Of a stretch of DNA of 44,696 nucleotides, positions 1-8,045 are shown in pieces. The first letter of the stretch is position 1; each line of letters starts with the position of its first letter. Source of the stretch: Candidatus Omnitrophota bacterium (GTDB taxonomy: Bacteria; Omnitrophota; Gorgyraeia; Gygaellales; Profunditerraquicolaceae); the NCBI GenBank assembly GCA_028712255.1, contig JAQTQJ010000013.1:1-44696 (forward strand), given 5' to 3'. The notes below the pieces were generated by a model. The model searched no databases, was not told the DNA's origin, and saw only the letters and a list, made by a program, of their open reading frames with translations. The position numbers and the translations under genes are program-made.

Positions 1-56
1 AGAGCACGCGGCTCATACCCGCTTGGTCGGTGGTTTAAATCCACTCTCCGCCACCA
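1..56 (+). tRNA. tRNA with CAT anticodon (Met or Ile2), 5' part outside the window
   Basis: Only the 3' part is present. The anticodon stem GCGG/CCGC encloses the loop CTCATAC, so the anticodon is CAT. A T arm (GTGG, loop TTTAAAT, CCAC) and a 3' acceptor strand ending in ACCA follow, so here CCA is encoded, unlike the other tRNAs in the window. The T loop starts TTT rather than the usual TTC. A CAT anticodon can be initiator Met, elongator Met or lysidine-modified Ile2. The CTTGGTC stretch resembles Ile2-type tRNAs, but the missing D arm and acceptor strand prevent a decision. If it is Ile2, tilS at 1985 would modify it. Confidence 0.85.
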
Positions 57-68
57 ATTTTGTTTAAA

Positions 69-434
69 ATGGGTAATCCAGACAGATATAAGCAGATAGT
101 TGATAATGCAAACAGCATCATCTTACTGATGGATATCAAAGGCAATATTACTTTTCTTAATCCATTCGGGCAAAGATTTTTTGGTTTTCATCAAGAAGAT
201 ATATTGGGTAAGAGTGTAATTGGTAGCATTGTTTCTGAAAAGGATGTATCTGGAAATAATTTAGTCGAAATGATCGATGATATTGTAAAAAATCCTGAGC
301 GCTATTCCACCAATAAGAATGAAAATACCCGCAGCAATGGTGAACGCGTAAGAGTCCTATGGACAAATAAAGCCATCATTAATAACGATGGTAATATTGA
401 AGAAATCTTGTGTATTGGTAATAAAATTATTTGA
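69..434 (+). CDS. Stand-alone PAS domain protein (possibly a truncated sensor kinase)
   Basis: About 121 residues that amount to one PAS domain: an N-terminal helix (YKQIVDNANSIILLMD), the GNITFLNPFGQRFFGF core, EEDILGK-like and SNGERVRVLWTNKAI strands, and a final ILCIGN strand. In sensor kinases of this type that strand is normally followed by DITERK and the signalling helix; here it reads GNKII then stop, so no output domain remains. The ATG at 69 is preferred over the TTG at 60, which lies just behind the tRNA. No Shine-Dalgarno is visible for either. It may be a one-domain sensory or adaptor protein, or the leftover N-terminus of a broken histidine kinase. PAS assignment is firm; function is not known. 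Confidence 0.7.
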   Translation: MGNPDRYKQIVDNANSIILLMDIKGNITFLNPFGQRFFGFHQEDILGKSVIGSIVSEKDVSGNNLVEMIDDIVKNPERYSTNKNENTRSNGERVRVLWTNKAIINNDGNIEEILCIGNKII

Positions 435-496
435 TACCGCTTTTAAATTATCTGTAACAGTTCAGCATTCGGAAGTGTTCCGATGGATGTGTCATT

Positions 497-546
497 GAAA
501 CAAAGGGGACGGTTATCTTGAAAAAGAGAACCGTCCCCTTTGTTTT
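497..546. repeat. GGGGACGGTT palindrome (long inverted repeat)
   Basis: Arms of about 18 nt (497-514 and 529-546) centred on AAAGGGGACGGTT / AACCGTCCCCTTT, with a 14-nt loop and T-rich sequence after the right arm. It lies between the converging PAS and flippase genes, so its transcript could act as a bidirectional terminator. The core GGGGACGGTTCT recurs at 36793-36861. This suggests a dispersed REP-like element rather than a one-off terminator. Confidence 0.75.
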
Positions 547-568
547 TGATAATCAGATAAACAAATAG

Positions 569-1891
569 TTATTTTCCTGAGATTCTTTTGGCTAGTTTAT
601 CAACGATTAGGGATGTAACGATAAAAACGCCTGCTTCAGTTAATACCGTAGCCAGCGCTGCCCCTATGTAAGAAAATTGATTTACTAGGAGAAACAGGAG
701 CGGCAATGCTAAGATTGCAGCCCGAACATGAATCCTGGCATATAAATCCTGCTTTCCGCAAACAAGTAGAAACTGTACTTTAAAGTTATTAGCACCAACA
801 AAGAATACCCCAGCAAGCAGTAATCTTAAAGCTAGCACTACTTCTGGATAAACTAATCCGCAGGTAATCTTAATGATTAAAGGAGAAAGAATATAGACAA
901 TTGGTAGACTAACCACAAACCCTAAAGTTATACCATCTTGAATTCTATACATTATAGTTATTGCCCGCTGCTTATTTTTGGCAAAAACATTGCTGATTCT
1001 GGGAAATACCGCGCGGGTAAATGAATCCATGGGGAATGTCTGAATGATGTTGGCAATCCTTTCAGCAATAGAATAATAACCGGTAATCACGTTATTAGTC
1101 AAGAGGCCTACCACAAAAATCCTACTGGTGGTATAAGCATTGACGGAAAGAATAGAAATAAAAATATCCCATCCTGTTTTTAACTCTTGCCTAATAGTAT
1201 CATATTTATGGATGATAAATCTAATCTGAAATTTCCTAAAAGCAATATAGAGGCCAAGTATACCGCTAACTATAGAAGATACGGAAGTTAATAGTGGCAC
1301 AAGTTGATAATCCGCGGGTTTTTTTACAAAGATAAAAATAGATACGGCATAGGCTATAGCGCTGATTACATTTACCACAGTAATATAAATCATTTTTTCT
1401 TTACCTTGGAAAAACCATAAGGGAAACAAGGTACTACCAATTACTGTGCCGAAACTTAAAATATAAATCAACCAATCATTTCTAAATTTGGGCACAAAAT
1501 ATAAAATAACACAAAGAACCACCAAGCTTATTGTCGTAAATAGAAACTTTACCGTCATTACCGAAGAAAATACCTCGTTTATCTTTTGTTTATGCTCTCC
1601 AATAAGAGAGATCGTTTTAGTCGCAGAAAGGCTAAAACCATAATCGGTCAAAATCATGAAATACTGGACGAAACTTTGAGCAAAAGCAATCAGGCCGATT
1701 TTTTCCATCCCAATCATCCTGATAAGATAAGGAATAACGACTAAGGGAAGGATATAGCTGATGCCTTGAAGAGTAGTAAGAGAAAGAAAGTTGTTTAAAA
1801 CAATCTTTCTTTCTTTATGTGTGACGATTCTTCTGCGGGCCATTAAGAATAATTTACACTTAGGATAAAATAAAGTCAACTTTTTCTTCAT
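569..1891 (-). CDS. Wzx-like oligosaccharide/polysaccharide flippase, MATE-like superfamily
   Basis: About 440 residues, highly hydrophobic with some 12 or more predicted membrane segments. The family's opening motif NFLSLTTLQGISYILPLVV is near the N-terminus, and LTDYGFSLSATKTIS and PLWFFQGKEKM follow. These are typical of O-antigen/lipid-linked oligosaccharide flippases (Wzx/RfbX type), which move lipid-linked glycans across the inner membrane. It is the only minus-strand gene in the window and has no glycosyltransferase neighbours here. Start choice is uncertain: the ATG at 1891 follows AGGA on its strand and sits just after a palindrome, while the ATG at 1843 (MARRR) fits the family's N-terminus better but has no Shine-Dalgarno. 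The substrate cannot be read from sequence. Confidence 0.85.
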   Translation of the reverse strand: MKKKLTLFYPKCKLFLMARRRIVTHKERKIVLNNFLSLTTLQGISYILPLVVIPYLIRMIGMEKIGLIAFAQSFVQYFMILTDYGFSLSATKTISLIGEHKQKINEVFSSVMTVKFLFTTISLVVLCVILYFVPKFRNDWLIYILSFGTVIGSTLFPLWFFQGKEKMIYITVVNVISAIAYAVSIFIFVKKPADYQLVPLLTSVSSIVSGILGLYIAFRKFQIRFIIHKYDTIRQELKTGWDIFISILSVNAYTTSRIFVVGLLTNNVITGYYSIAERIANIIQTFPMDSFTRAVFPRISNVFAKNKQRAITIMYRIQDGITLGFVVSLPIVYILSPLIIKITCGLVYPEVVLALRLLLAGVFFVGANNFKVQFLLVCGKQDLYARIHVRAAILALPLLFLLVNQFSYIGAALATVLTEAGVFIVTSLIVDKLAKRISGK

Positions 1892-1897
1892 TTTCCT

Positions 1898-1925
1898 GTA
1901 GAGACGCAAGATTATGCGTCCCTAC
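1898..1925. repeat. GTAGAGACGCA palindrome
   Basis: Arms GTAGAGACGCA (1898-1908) and TGCGTCCCTAC (1915-1925) pair over 11 positions with one G-T wobble around a 6-nt loop. It lies immediately upstream of the likely flippase start and inside the divergent flippase-tilS spacer. It resembles short REP-like palindromes with a GAGACGC core. Its role is unknown; in the flippase mRNA it would form a hairpin next to the start codon. Confidence 0.6.
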
Positions 1926-1984
1926 ATTAACAATAACTTCACTTTCTTTATTGTAGAGTTTAATTTCTATGTTAAGATAGTTTA

Positions 1985-2944
1985 ATGAAAAAATTTAGCG
2001 AAACAGTTAAAAAATACACCCTAATTAAAAAAGGTGAAAAAATACTGGTTGGTGTGTCTGGAGGCCCGGATTCATTAACTCTACTTTTGCAATTGGTTAA
2101 CTTAAAACCTAAAATGGAGTTGGTTCTTCAAGTGGCGCATATAGACCACGGTTTACGAAAAAATTCCGGTACTGATGCGCTTTTCGTAGAAAACTTATGC
2201 AAAAGATTAAATATCCCGGTAAACATTAAGAAGTTAGGCCAGAAACTTGTTCAAAAAAAGGGGTCTCTAGAAGAGATATGCAGGGAGGCCAGACTGGATT
2301 TCCTTATTAAAACCGCCAAAAAAATCAAGGCGGACAAGATAGCTTTAGGCCACAACCTTGATGATCAGGCAGAAACGGTGCTTATGCGCATGTTACGAGG
2401 CACGGGTTTATCCGGATTATCCGGGATATCGGTTAAACGCAAGATCAAGGGTATAATTTTTATCCGGCCGCTTTTGGAAACTTCCCGTAGCCAGATTAAT
2501 AAATATTTAAAAAGAGAGGGAATAAAAGCGCGCCTTGACCAAACCAATAAAGAGGATTTATTTTTTCGTAATAAAATCCGGCACAAACTTATCCCTTTCC
2601 TTAAGAATAAATTTAATCCAAATATTGTGGAAGTTCTCTCTAATTTAGCTCAGAGTTCCTCTTGCGACTACGAATATCTTGACCAGGCTGCTAAACGCAG
2701 TTTACGAGGGAATAATTCAAGTCTTAATCTAAAAAAAATTATACAGCTACATCCTGCGATTTTACGCCTTAAAATAAGGCAGGCAATAACCTGCCTCCAA
2801 GGAGATACGCGTAGAATAAGCTTTACACACATTAAGGAAATTGAAGATTTGCTCTTTAACCGCCCGACAGGCTCTATTGTCGACCTGCCTAAAGGAATCT
2901 CAGTTCAAAAAACATATAATTGCTTGCGCCTCTACAAACGCTAA
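1985..2944 (+). CDS. tilS: tRNA(Ile)-lysidine synthase
   Basis: TilS attaches lysine to C34 of the CAT-anticodon tRNA-Ile, changing its decoding from AUG to AUA; it acts in the cytoplasm and uses ATP. The protein is 319 residues. The PP-loop SGGPDS is near residues 25-30, and HIDHGLRKNS, LGHNLDDQAETVLMRMLRGTG and RPLLETSR are all conserved TilS blocks. The C-terminal substrate-binding region is short compared with E. coli TilS. tilS next to ftsH is a common bacterial arrangement. A weak TTGTAG-16-TAAGAT promoter-like pair at 1951-1978 would place the transcript start nearly at the ATG; I give this little weight. Confidence 0.95.
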   Translation: MKKFSETVKKYTLIKKGEKILVGVSGGPDSLTLLLQLVNLKPKMELVLQVAHIDHGLRKNSGTDALFVENLCKRLNIPVNIKKLGQKLVQKKGSLEEICREARLDFLIKTAKKIKADKIALGHNLDDQAETVLMRMLRGTGLSGLSGISVKRKIKGIIFIRPLLETSRSQINKYLKREGIKARLDQTNKEDLFFRNKIRHKLIPFLKNKFNPNIVEVLSNLAQSSSCDYEYLDQAAKRSLRGNNSSLNLKKIIQLHPAILRLKIRQAITCLQGDTRRISFTHIKEIEDLLFNRPTGSIVDLPKGISVQKTYNCLRLYKR

Positions 2945-2957
2945 ATCCATAAAATAC

Positions 2958-2986
2958 TTGATATTACGTCTTTAAACGGCTATAAT
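2958..2986 (+). promoter_or_regulatory. sigma70-type promoter of ftsH
   Basis: TTGATA (2958-2963) and TATAAT (2981-2986) are separated by exactly 17 nt. The ftsH start is 38 nt beyond the -10 box and has its own GGAG Shine-Dalgarno at 3013-3016. This is one of the best promoter matches in the window. Confidence 0.75.
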
Positions 2987-3023
2987 AAATAATCTTAAAA
3001 ACAATTATAAACGGAGAAATAAA

Positions 3024-4880
3024 ATGCCTTCCCAAAATAAAAATAAATCCAATAAAAATAATAAAATTAAACGTTTTCCTTTTGGCTGGTTACTACTTTT
3101 TTTAATGCTTATTTTCTTAATGAATGCCTTCAACAATATCCCCATAACCGGGGTTCCCAAGGAAATTTCTTATAGCCAGTTTTATCAAATATTAAAAAAT
3201 AATCCTGAACGTATAAAACAGGTTGCTAAAACTGAAACTATCCTGCAGGGAGAGTACACAGACAGTTCAAAGTTTTTCGTAAATATCCCGGAAAATGACC
3301 CTGAAATGCTTAACCTGATGCGTGTAAATTTAAAGAATTTTGAAATAAAACCTGCGCGAACCTTTTGGATTACATTACTTTTTAATCTTGGCCCCATCCT
3401 GCTACTTATTTTTTTCTGGTGGATGATGGCTGCCCGAGGAGAACAACTGGGTAGTAGAATTATGACCTTTGGCAAAGTAAAATCTAAAATTCAAAGTAAA
3501 AATGAAAAAGCTACCTTTGATGATGTAGCCGGTGTCGATGAAGCAAAAGAAGAGTTAAAAGAAGTAATCGAATTCCTTAAAGACCCTAAAAAATTCCAAA
3601 AACTGGGTGGTAAGATTCCAAAAGGCGTACTTTTAGTCGGGCCTCCTGGATGCGGAAAAACCTTAATTGCGCGGGCAGTTGCCGGAGAAGCAAATGTACC
3701 TTTTTTTAGTATATCCGGATCTGATTTCGTAGAGATGTTTGTCGGAGTAGGTGCTAGCCGAGTAAGAGATTTATTCGACCAGGGGCGTAAAGCCGGAGTC
3801 GTTTCAGGAAAAGGAGCAATAATCTTTATCGATGAAATTGATGCTGTAGGGCGTCTGCGTTTTTCCGGAATTGGGGGAGGTAATGATGAACGCGAACAAA
3901 CACTCAATCAATTGTTGGTTGAAATGGATGGTTTTGACAGCCAGCAAGGACTGATTCTGATAGCAGCAACTAATCGTCCTGATACCTTAGACCCTGCGCT
4001 TATGCGGCCGGGAAGATTTGACCGCACAATTATCGTAAACCTTCCGGATATTAAAGGCCGTGAAGAAATACTCAAAGTGCATACCCGTAAAATAAAACTT
4101 GCTCCATCAGTTAACCTAAAATCCGTAGCCAGCCAGACTCCGGGATTTTCCGGAGCTGATTTAGCTAATCTCTGTAATGAAGCAGCGCTTATGGCTGCGC
4201 GTAATAACAAGGAGGCAGTGGAAGAGGTTGATTTGGATAAATCAGTAGAAAGAGTGCTGATGGGCCCGGAAAAGAAAAGCCATATCATGTCTAAGAAAGA
4301 GAAGGAAATCACCTCTTTACATGAATCTGGACACGCCCTACTTTCTTTATTATTACCCGAAGTCAATCCTTTGAAAAAAGTTTCGATTATCCCACGGGGC
4401 CTTGCCGGCGGATATACTTTTACTCCGCCATTAGAAGACAGGCATTATTGGACCAAAACTGAGTTAATCGCAGAAATTACAATGATGCTTGGAGGCCGGG
4501 CTTCAGAAGAGTTAAATTTAAGCGGCGTAACTACAGGGGCACAGAATGATTTGGAGGTAGCTACAAATATGGCCAGGCGCATGGTTACCCAATTCGGCAT
4601 GTCTGAGAGACTGGGAAATTTAACTTTAGGAAAAAGAGAAGGGCTTGTATTTTTAGGCCGCGATATTATGGAAGAAAGAAATTATAGCGATCAAACTGCC
4701 CACATTATCGATGAAGAAGTCAAAAAGATAATCGATAATGCCTACGACAAAGCAGTTGATATTTTAAAAAATAACCTGGAAAAACTTAGGCTCCTTTCAA
4801 ACTCATTGCTGGAAAAAGAAGTTTTAAGCGGAGAGGAAGTAAAAAAAATATTGGGGATTGAAAAAAGCGACCTGGTTTAA
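3024..4880 (+). CDS. ftsH: ATP-dependent zinc metalloprotease FtsH
   Basis: FtsH is a membrane-anchored hexameric AAA+ protease that extracts and degrades membrane and regulatory proteins. At 618 residues it has normal length. A first membrane segment lies around residues 19-36 and a second around 113-134, flanking the small extracytoplasmic domain. In the AAA module, Walker A GPPGCGKT is at 206-213, Walker B FIDEID is near 267-272, and the second region of homology contains RPGRFDR. The zinc motif is HESGH at 433-437 (HEAGH in most relatives), and NDLEVAT supplies the third zinc-ligand region. It has its own promoter and Shine-Dalgarno and is followed 8 nt later by folP, so folP may be co-transcribed. 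Confidence 0.97.
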   Translation: MPSQNKNKSNKNNKIKRFPFGWLLLFLMLIFLMNAFNNIPITGVPKEISYSQFYQILKNNPERIKQVAKTETILQGEYTDSSKFFVNIPENDPEMLNLMRVNLKNFEIKPARTFWITLLFNLGPILLLIFFWWMMAARGEQLGSRIMTFGKVKSKIQSKNEKATFDDVAGVDEAKEELKEVIEFLKDPKKFQKLGGKIPKGVLLVGPPGCGKTLIARAVAGEANVPFFSISGSDFVEMFVGVGASRVRDLFDQGRKAGVVSGKGAIIFIDEIDAVGRLRFSGIGGGNDEREQTLNQLLVEMDGFDSQQGLILIAATNRPDTLDPALMRPGRFDRTIIVNLPDIKGREEILKVHTRKIKLAPSVNLKSVASQTPGFSGADLANLCNEAALMAARNNKEAVEEVDLDKSVERVLMGPEKKSHIMSKKEKEITSLHESGHALLSLLLPEVNPLKKVSIIPRGLAGGYTFTPPLEDRHYWTKTELIAEITMMLGGRASEELNLSGVTTGAQNDLEVATNMARRMVTQFGMSERLGNLTLGKREGLVFLGRDIMEERNYSDQTAHIIDEEVKKIIDNAYDKAVDILKNNLEKLRLLSNSLLEKEVLSGEEVKKILGIEKSDLV

Positions 4881-4888
4881 AAAAGAAA

Positions 4889-6091
4889 ATGCGTATTTTT
4901 ACTTTTAGTTCCAAAGATGAAATTGAAAAAATAATGGGTGATATTGGTGTCGATCCATACGGGATCAAAATCATGTTGCCTAAAGCGCAAACTTTTTTAA
5001 TCCGCTTAAATACCGTAAACAGTATTTGCGCCAACATTCTCAAGCAAGAAATGCTTTCCTTAGGTGCCGAAGCGGCAATTACCAGAGGCGCATTAACCGG
5101 AAAAATAAAAAAGACAGGTGTTCTTATGTTTGGATCTTTTGCCCAATTTAAATTACTTTCGCAAAAGATAAAATCCCAACCGTTTGGCCTACATAAGCTC
5201 AGTGAAGAACTTAATGAAAATATAAAAAATTATTTTAAAGATAGGTTTATTTTACCTTTAAAAACATCTACTTTGAACTTAAGCAAAAAGACCCATATTA
5301 TGGGCATCATTAACATAACTCCAGATTCATTCAGCGGTGATGGTTTGTATAACCTAAATACAAAAAATTACCCTACTTTAGCTCTTATAAAAGCACAAAA
5401 AATGGTATCAGAAGGAGCCGATATTATTGATTTAGGAGGTCAATCTAGCCGGTCGGGGGTAAAAAATATCAGCATCAAAGAAGAGCTTATACGGCTTAAA
5501 CCCGTAGTAAAACTACTGGCTAAAAAAATCAACAAACCAATCTCTATCGATACCACCAGGCCCCAAGTAGCCCAAGCTTGTTTAGATTTAGGTGCGCAAA
5601 TAATTAATGATGTCTGCGGACTAAGGGATAAGCGTATGATTAAAGTAGTTGCCCGATATAGGGCTGCTGTAGTTATTATGCATATGCAAGGAGTACCCCT
5701 AAATATGCAGAAATTAACCACATATCATTCTCTAATTGACGACATAGCCCTCTATTTAAAAAATGCCATCGATGCAGCCCAAAACGCAGGAATAAAACCT
5801 GAAAAAATTATTATTGATCCAGGGATTGGATTCGGAAAAAAATGCGAACATAATCTTGAAATCATAAAAAGGTTGGGAGAATTTAAGACGTTAGGCAAGC
5901 CTATCCTTATTGGCACATCCCAAAAATCATTTATTGGTAAAATTTTAGATGCTAAAATAAAAGATAGATCCAGTGGTACCCTGGCCACTTGCGTAATGGC
6001 TGCGCAAAATGGAGCAAATATAATACGGGTACATAATGTAAAAGAAACAAAACATTCTTTAAAAATGGTGGATGCAATAAAAAAATGCTGA
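4889..6091 (+). CDS. folP: Dihydropteroate synthase with an N-terminal extension
   Basis: DHPS condenses p-aminobenzoate with hydroxymethyl-dihydropterin diphosphate in folate synthesis. The catalytic TIM barrel starts near residue 135. MGIINITPDSFSGDG is the pterin/diphosphate loop, followed by DIIDLGGQSSRSG, KPISIDTTRP, IINDVCGL, IIDPGIGFGKK and a C-terminal IRVHNVKET. The protein is 400 residues, against about 270-290 for E. coli-type enzymes, because about 120 extra residues precede the barrel (MRIFTFSSKDEIEKIM...). I recognise no motif in the extension, though longer DHPS forms are known in some bacteria. The gene lies 8 nt after ftsH and overlaps cdaA by 7 nt, so it probably belongs to the same operon. 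Confidence 0.93.
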   Translation: MRIFTFSSKDEIEKIMGDIGVDPYGIKIMLPKAQTFLIRLNTVNSICANILKQEMLSLGAEAAITRGALTGKIKKTGVLMFGSFAQFKLLSQKIKSQPFGLHKLSEELNENIKNYFKDRFILPLKTSTLNLSKKTHIMGIINITPDSFSGDGLYNLNTKNYPTLALIKAQKMVSEGADIIDLGGQSSRSGVKNISIKEELIRLKPVVKLLAKKINKPISIDTTRPQVAQACLDLGAQIINDVCGLRDKRMIKVVARYRAAVVIMHMQGVPLNMQKLTTYHSLIDDIALYLKNAIDAAQNAGIKPEKIIIDPGIGFGKKCEHNLEIIKRLGEFKTLGKPILIGTSQKSFIGKILDAKIKDRSSGTLATCVMAAQNGANIIRVHNVKETKHSLKMVDAIKKC

Positions 6092-6843
6092 TAAATATTT
6101 TATTATTATACTGGAAACCGGTAACTGAAGTTATTATCCTATGGCTGTTTATTTACCACATATTGCTTTTTTTCGTGGGTACACGCGCCATACAAGCCTT
6201 ACGCGGCATAATTATACTTTTGCTTGCCTTCTTTATTTTTCAGAAATTTGAATTTATTGTCCTAGATAGGTTATTTAGAGAGCTTTTTGGGATATCCGTC
6301 ATAGCGATATTAATCATTTTCCAACCAGAGATAAGACGAGGGTTGGCTACTCTGGGTAAAGGGCGAATTTTTAAGTACAACTTAAAAGAAGAGGATTTAA
6401 ATTTTATCGTTAAGCAAGTTTCCTTATCTTGTGAAAATCTTGCGCAAAACAAGCTTGGGGCTTTAATTGCCATAGAAAAAAATGATAGCCTGACAAGCTA
6501 TATCCAGAGTGGTGAAATTATAGATAGCCGCATCTGTGCAGATTTAATAGAAGCAATATTTACCCCCAACAATCCTCTTCATGATGGAGGCTTAATTATC
6601 CAACGTGCTCGGATTGCCTCCGCAGGCTGCATTTTCCCGTTGACTACAAATCAAGAAATAAGCCGGATTTTTGGGACACGCCACCGCGCAGCATTAGGCT
6701 TAAGCGAAGAGACTGATGCATTACTAATCGTAGTCTCCGAAGAAAGGCGCGATATATCTGTAATTTATCGCAAGAAATTTTATCGAGATCTAGGCGGTGC
6801 AGAACTTGAATTAAAAATTAAGGAGATACTTTCAGAAAAATAA
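6085..6843 (+). CDS. cdaA: Diadenylate cyclase CdaA (c-di-AMP synthase)
   Basis: CdaA joins two ATP into cyclic di-AMP at the membrane. The 252 residues open with about three membrane helices (to residue 75), then the DAC domain. Motifs include PLHDGGLII with D167-G168-G169, and GTRHRAALGLSEETD with R199-H200-R201. Most relatives have DGA in the first motif; here it is DGG, a small change of unknown effect. In many bacteria cdaA is followed by cdaR (ybbR) and glmM. Here a 40-residue CdaR-like peptide follows 2 nt later, then pdxJ. It overlaps folP by 7 nt. A probable partner phosphodiesterase is encoded at 41559. Confidence 0.95.
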   Translation: MLINILLLYWKPVTEVIILWLFIYHILLFFVGTRAIQALRGIIILLLAFFIFQKFEFIVLDRLFRELFGISVIAILIIFQPEIRRGLATLGKGRIFKYNLKEEDLNFIVKQVSLSCENLAQNKLGALIAIEKNDSLTSYIQSGEIIDSRICADLIEAIFTPNNPLHDGGLIIQRARIASAGCIFPLTTNQEISRIFGTRHRAALGLSEETDALLIVVSEERRDISVIYRKKFYRDLGGAELELKIKEILSEK

Positions 6844-6845
6844 AA

Positions 6846-6968
6846 ATGAATAAAACAGGTGTCTTTTTCCGTATCATTTGTTTTTTTACCACCCACCCTT
6901 GGCTAAAGCTTATTTCTCTACTGCTGGCAATCATTGTTTGGTTTTATGTTAAAGGGGATAAAACATAA
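6846..6968 (+). CDS. 40-residue membrane microprotein resembling the N-terminal anchor of CdaR/YbbR
   Basis: An ATG starting 2 nt after the cdaA stop opens a 40-codon frame: MNKTGVFFRIICFFTTHPW, then LKLISLLLAIIVWFYVKGDK. The second part matches the membrane anchor at the start of YbbR/CdaR proteins, which typically read KLISL-LAI-LWFYV-G. CdaR is the membrane partner of CdaA and is usually encoded directly after it. None of the repeated extracytoplasmic YbbR domains follow; the frame stops and pdxJ begins 7 nt later. It may be a functional stripped-down CdaA partner or the remnant of a deleted cdaR. No good Shine-Dalgarno is present, so translation may be coupled to cdaA. Confidence 0.6.
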   Translation: MNKTGVFFRIICFFTTHPWLKLISLLLAIIVWFYVKGDKT

Positions 6969-6975
6969 TCCGATC

Positions 6976-7689
6976 ATGCCTAAACTAGGGGTAAATATTG
7001 ACCATATAGCGACTTTACGTCAGGCCCGGGGAGGAATTATTCCTGATCCTGTATATGCGGCTTATTTATGTGAAAAAGCAGGAGCTGACAGCATAGTGGC
7101 GCACTTAAGGGAAGACCGCAGGCATATTCAAAATAAAGATATTGAACTATTACGGGAAAATATCAAAACTAAGCTCAATCTTGAGATGTCTATTGCTCGG
7201 GATATTGTTAAAATTGCCTGTAAGATTAAACCCTATCAAGCAACGCTTGTCCCTGAAAAAAGAAAAGAACTGACTACTGAGGGTGGTTTAGATGTAATCG
7301 CTAACTCAAAAAATATCTTTTTGACTTTAAAGAAATTGGAAAGTTCTGGTATCCGAGTAAGCTTATTTATTGATCCGGATAAAAAACAAATAGATGCTTC
7401 TAAAAAAATCGGAGCCGGAATCATCGAGCTGCATACCGGCCGGTATGCAGACGCAAAAAATAATAAAGAAAAAGAAAGATTTCTTAATCAATTAAAAATC
7501 GCTGTTAACTACGCAAAATCAAAAGAACTAGTAATTAATGCCGGCCATGGCTTGGATTATTCAAATTCTAAAGATGTTGCCAGAATAAAAGGAATAGAAG
7601 AGCTCAATATCGGATACTCCATTATCTGCAAGGCCCTCTACATTGGCCTATTCAAAGCAGTTAAAGAGATGAAGGAGCTGACAGAATAA
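6976..7689 (+). CDS. pdxJ: Pyridoxine 5'-phosphate synthase
   Basis: PdxJ condenses 3-amino-2-oxopropyl phosphate with 1-deoxyxylulose 5-phosphate to form pyridoxine 5'-phosphate, the final ring-closing step of the DXP-dependent vitamin B6 route. The start at MPKLGVNIDHIATLRQARGG is the family's standard N-terminus; the frame is open further upstream but that part overlaps the preceding microprotein. Other conserved blocks are IVAHLREDRRHIQ, LNLEMSI, VPEKRKELTTEGGLDV, SLFIDPD, IELHTGRYA and NAGHGLDY. A GGGG run lies about 19 nt upstream, too far for a normal Shine-Dalgarno. Length (237 aa) is normal. It overlaps acpS by 1 nt. Confidence 0.95.
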   Translation: MPKLGVNIDHIATLRQARGGIIPDPVYAAYLCEKAGADSIVAHLREDRRHIQNKDIELLRENIKTKLNLEMSIARDIVKIACKIKPYQATLVPEKRKELTTEGGLDVIANSKNIFLTLKKLESSGIRVSLFIDPDKKQIDASKKIGAGIIELHTGRYADAKNNKEKERFLNQLKIAVNYAKSKELVINAGHGLDYSNSKDVARIKGIEELNIGYSIICKALYIGLFKAVKEMKELTE

Positions 7690-8045
7690 TGATTATCGGC
7701 ACAGGAGTAGATATCACCGAAGTACGCAGAATCAAACAGGCAGTCCAAAAATGGGGAGACGATTTTTTACTGCGTGTTTTTACGGAAAGCGAAATAAAAA
7801 ATGCTAAAACTAAAACTTCTTTTTATCAACACTTAGCCGGAAGATTCGCTGCCAAAGAGGCAATCTTTAAAGCAGCTGGCGATAAAAAACTCTCCTGGCA
7901 GGATATTCAAATTCATAATGACCAAGAAGGAAAGCCTATCTGTTTATTTCTTAATGGCTCCGGAAAAAATATCAATGTCCAGATTTCAATTTCACATGTT
8001 AAAACCTATGCGGTTGCCAACGCAATTGTTGCGAAGAAAAGTTAA
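7689..8045 (+). CDS. acpS: Holo-[acyl-carrier-protein] synthase
   Basis: AcpS transfers the 4'-phosphopantetheine arm from CoA to acyl carrier protein. At 118 residues it has normal length. IIGTGVDITEVRRI holds the metal-binding Asp near residue 7, AGRFAAKEAIFKA holds the second metal-ligand Glu, and ISISHVKTYAVANAI is the C-terminal block. Its start overlaps the pdxJ stop by one base, and its end overlaps nnrD by 38 nt, so pdxJ-acpS-nnrD is almost certainly one transcript. The pdxJ-acpS-nnrD order is common in bacteria. Confidence 0.95.
   Translation: MIIGTGVDITEVRRIKQAVQKWGDDFLLRVFTESEIKNAKTKTSFYQHLAGRFAAKEAIFKAAGDKKLSWQDIQIHNDQEGKPICLFLNGSGKNINVQISISHVKTYAVANAIVAKKS

Noticed and set aside
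3491-4366. Long minus-strand frames opposite ftsH
   Set aside because: They are shadows of a strongly conserved gene, with serine/proline-rich composition and no recognisable motif.
6934-6975. Longer N-terminus for pdxJ starting at 6934 or 6946
   Set aside because: The added residues are not found in PdxJ proteins, whose N-terminus is MxKLGVNIDHxATLRQ, and the stretch is inside the CdaR-like microprotein frame.
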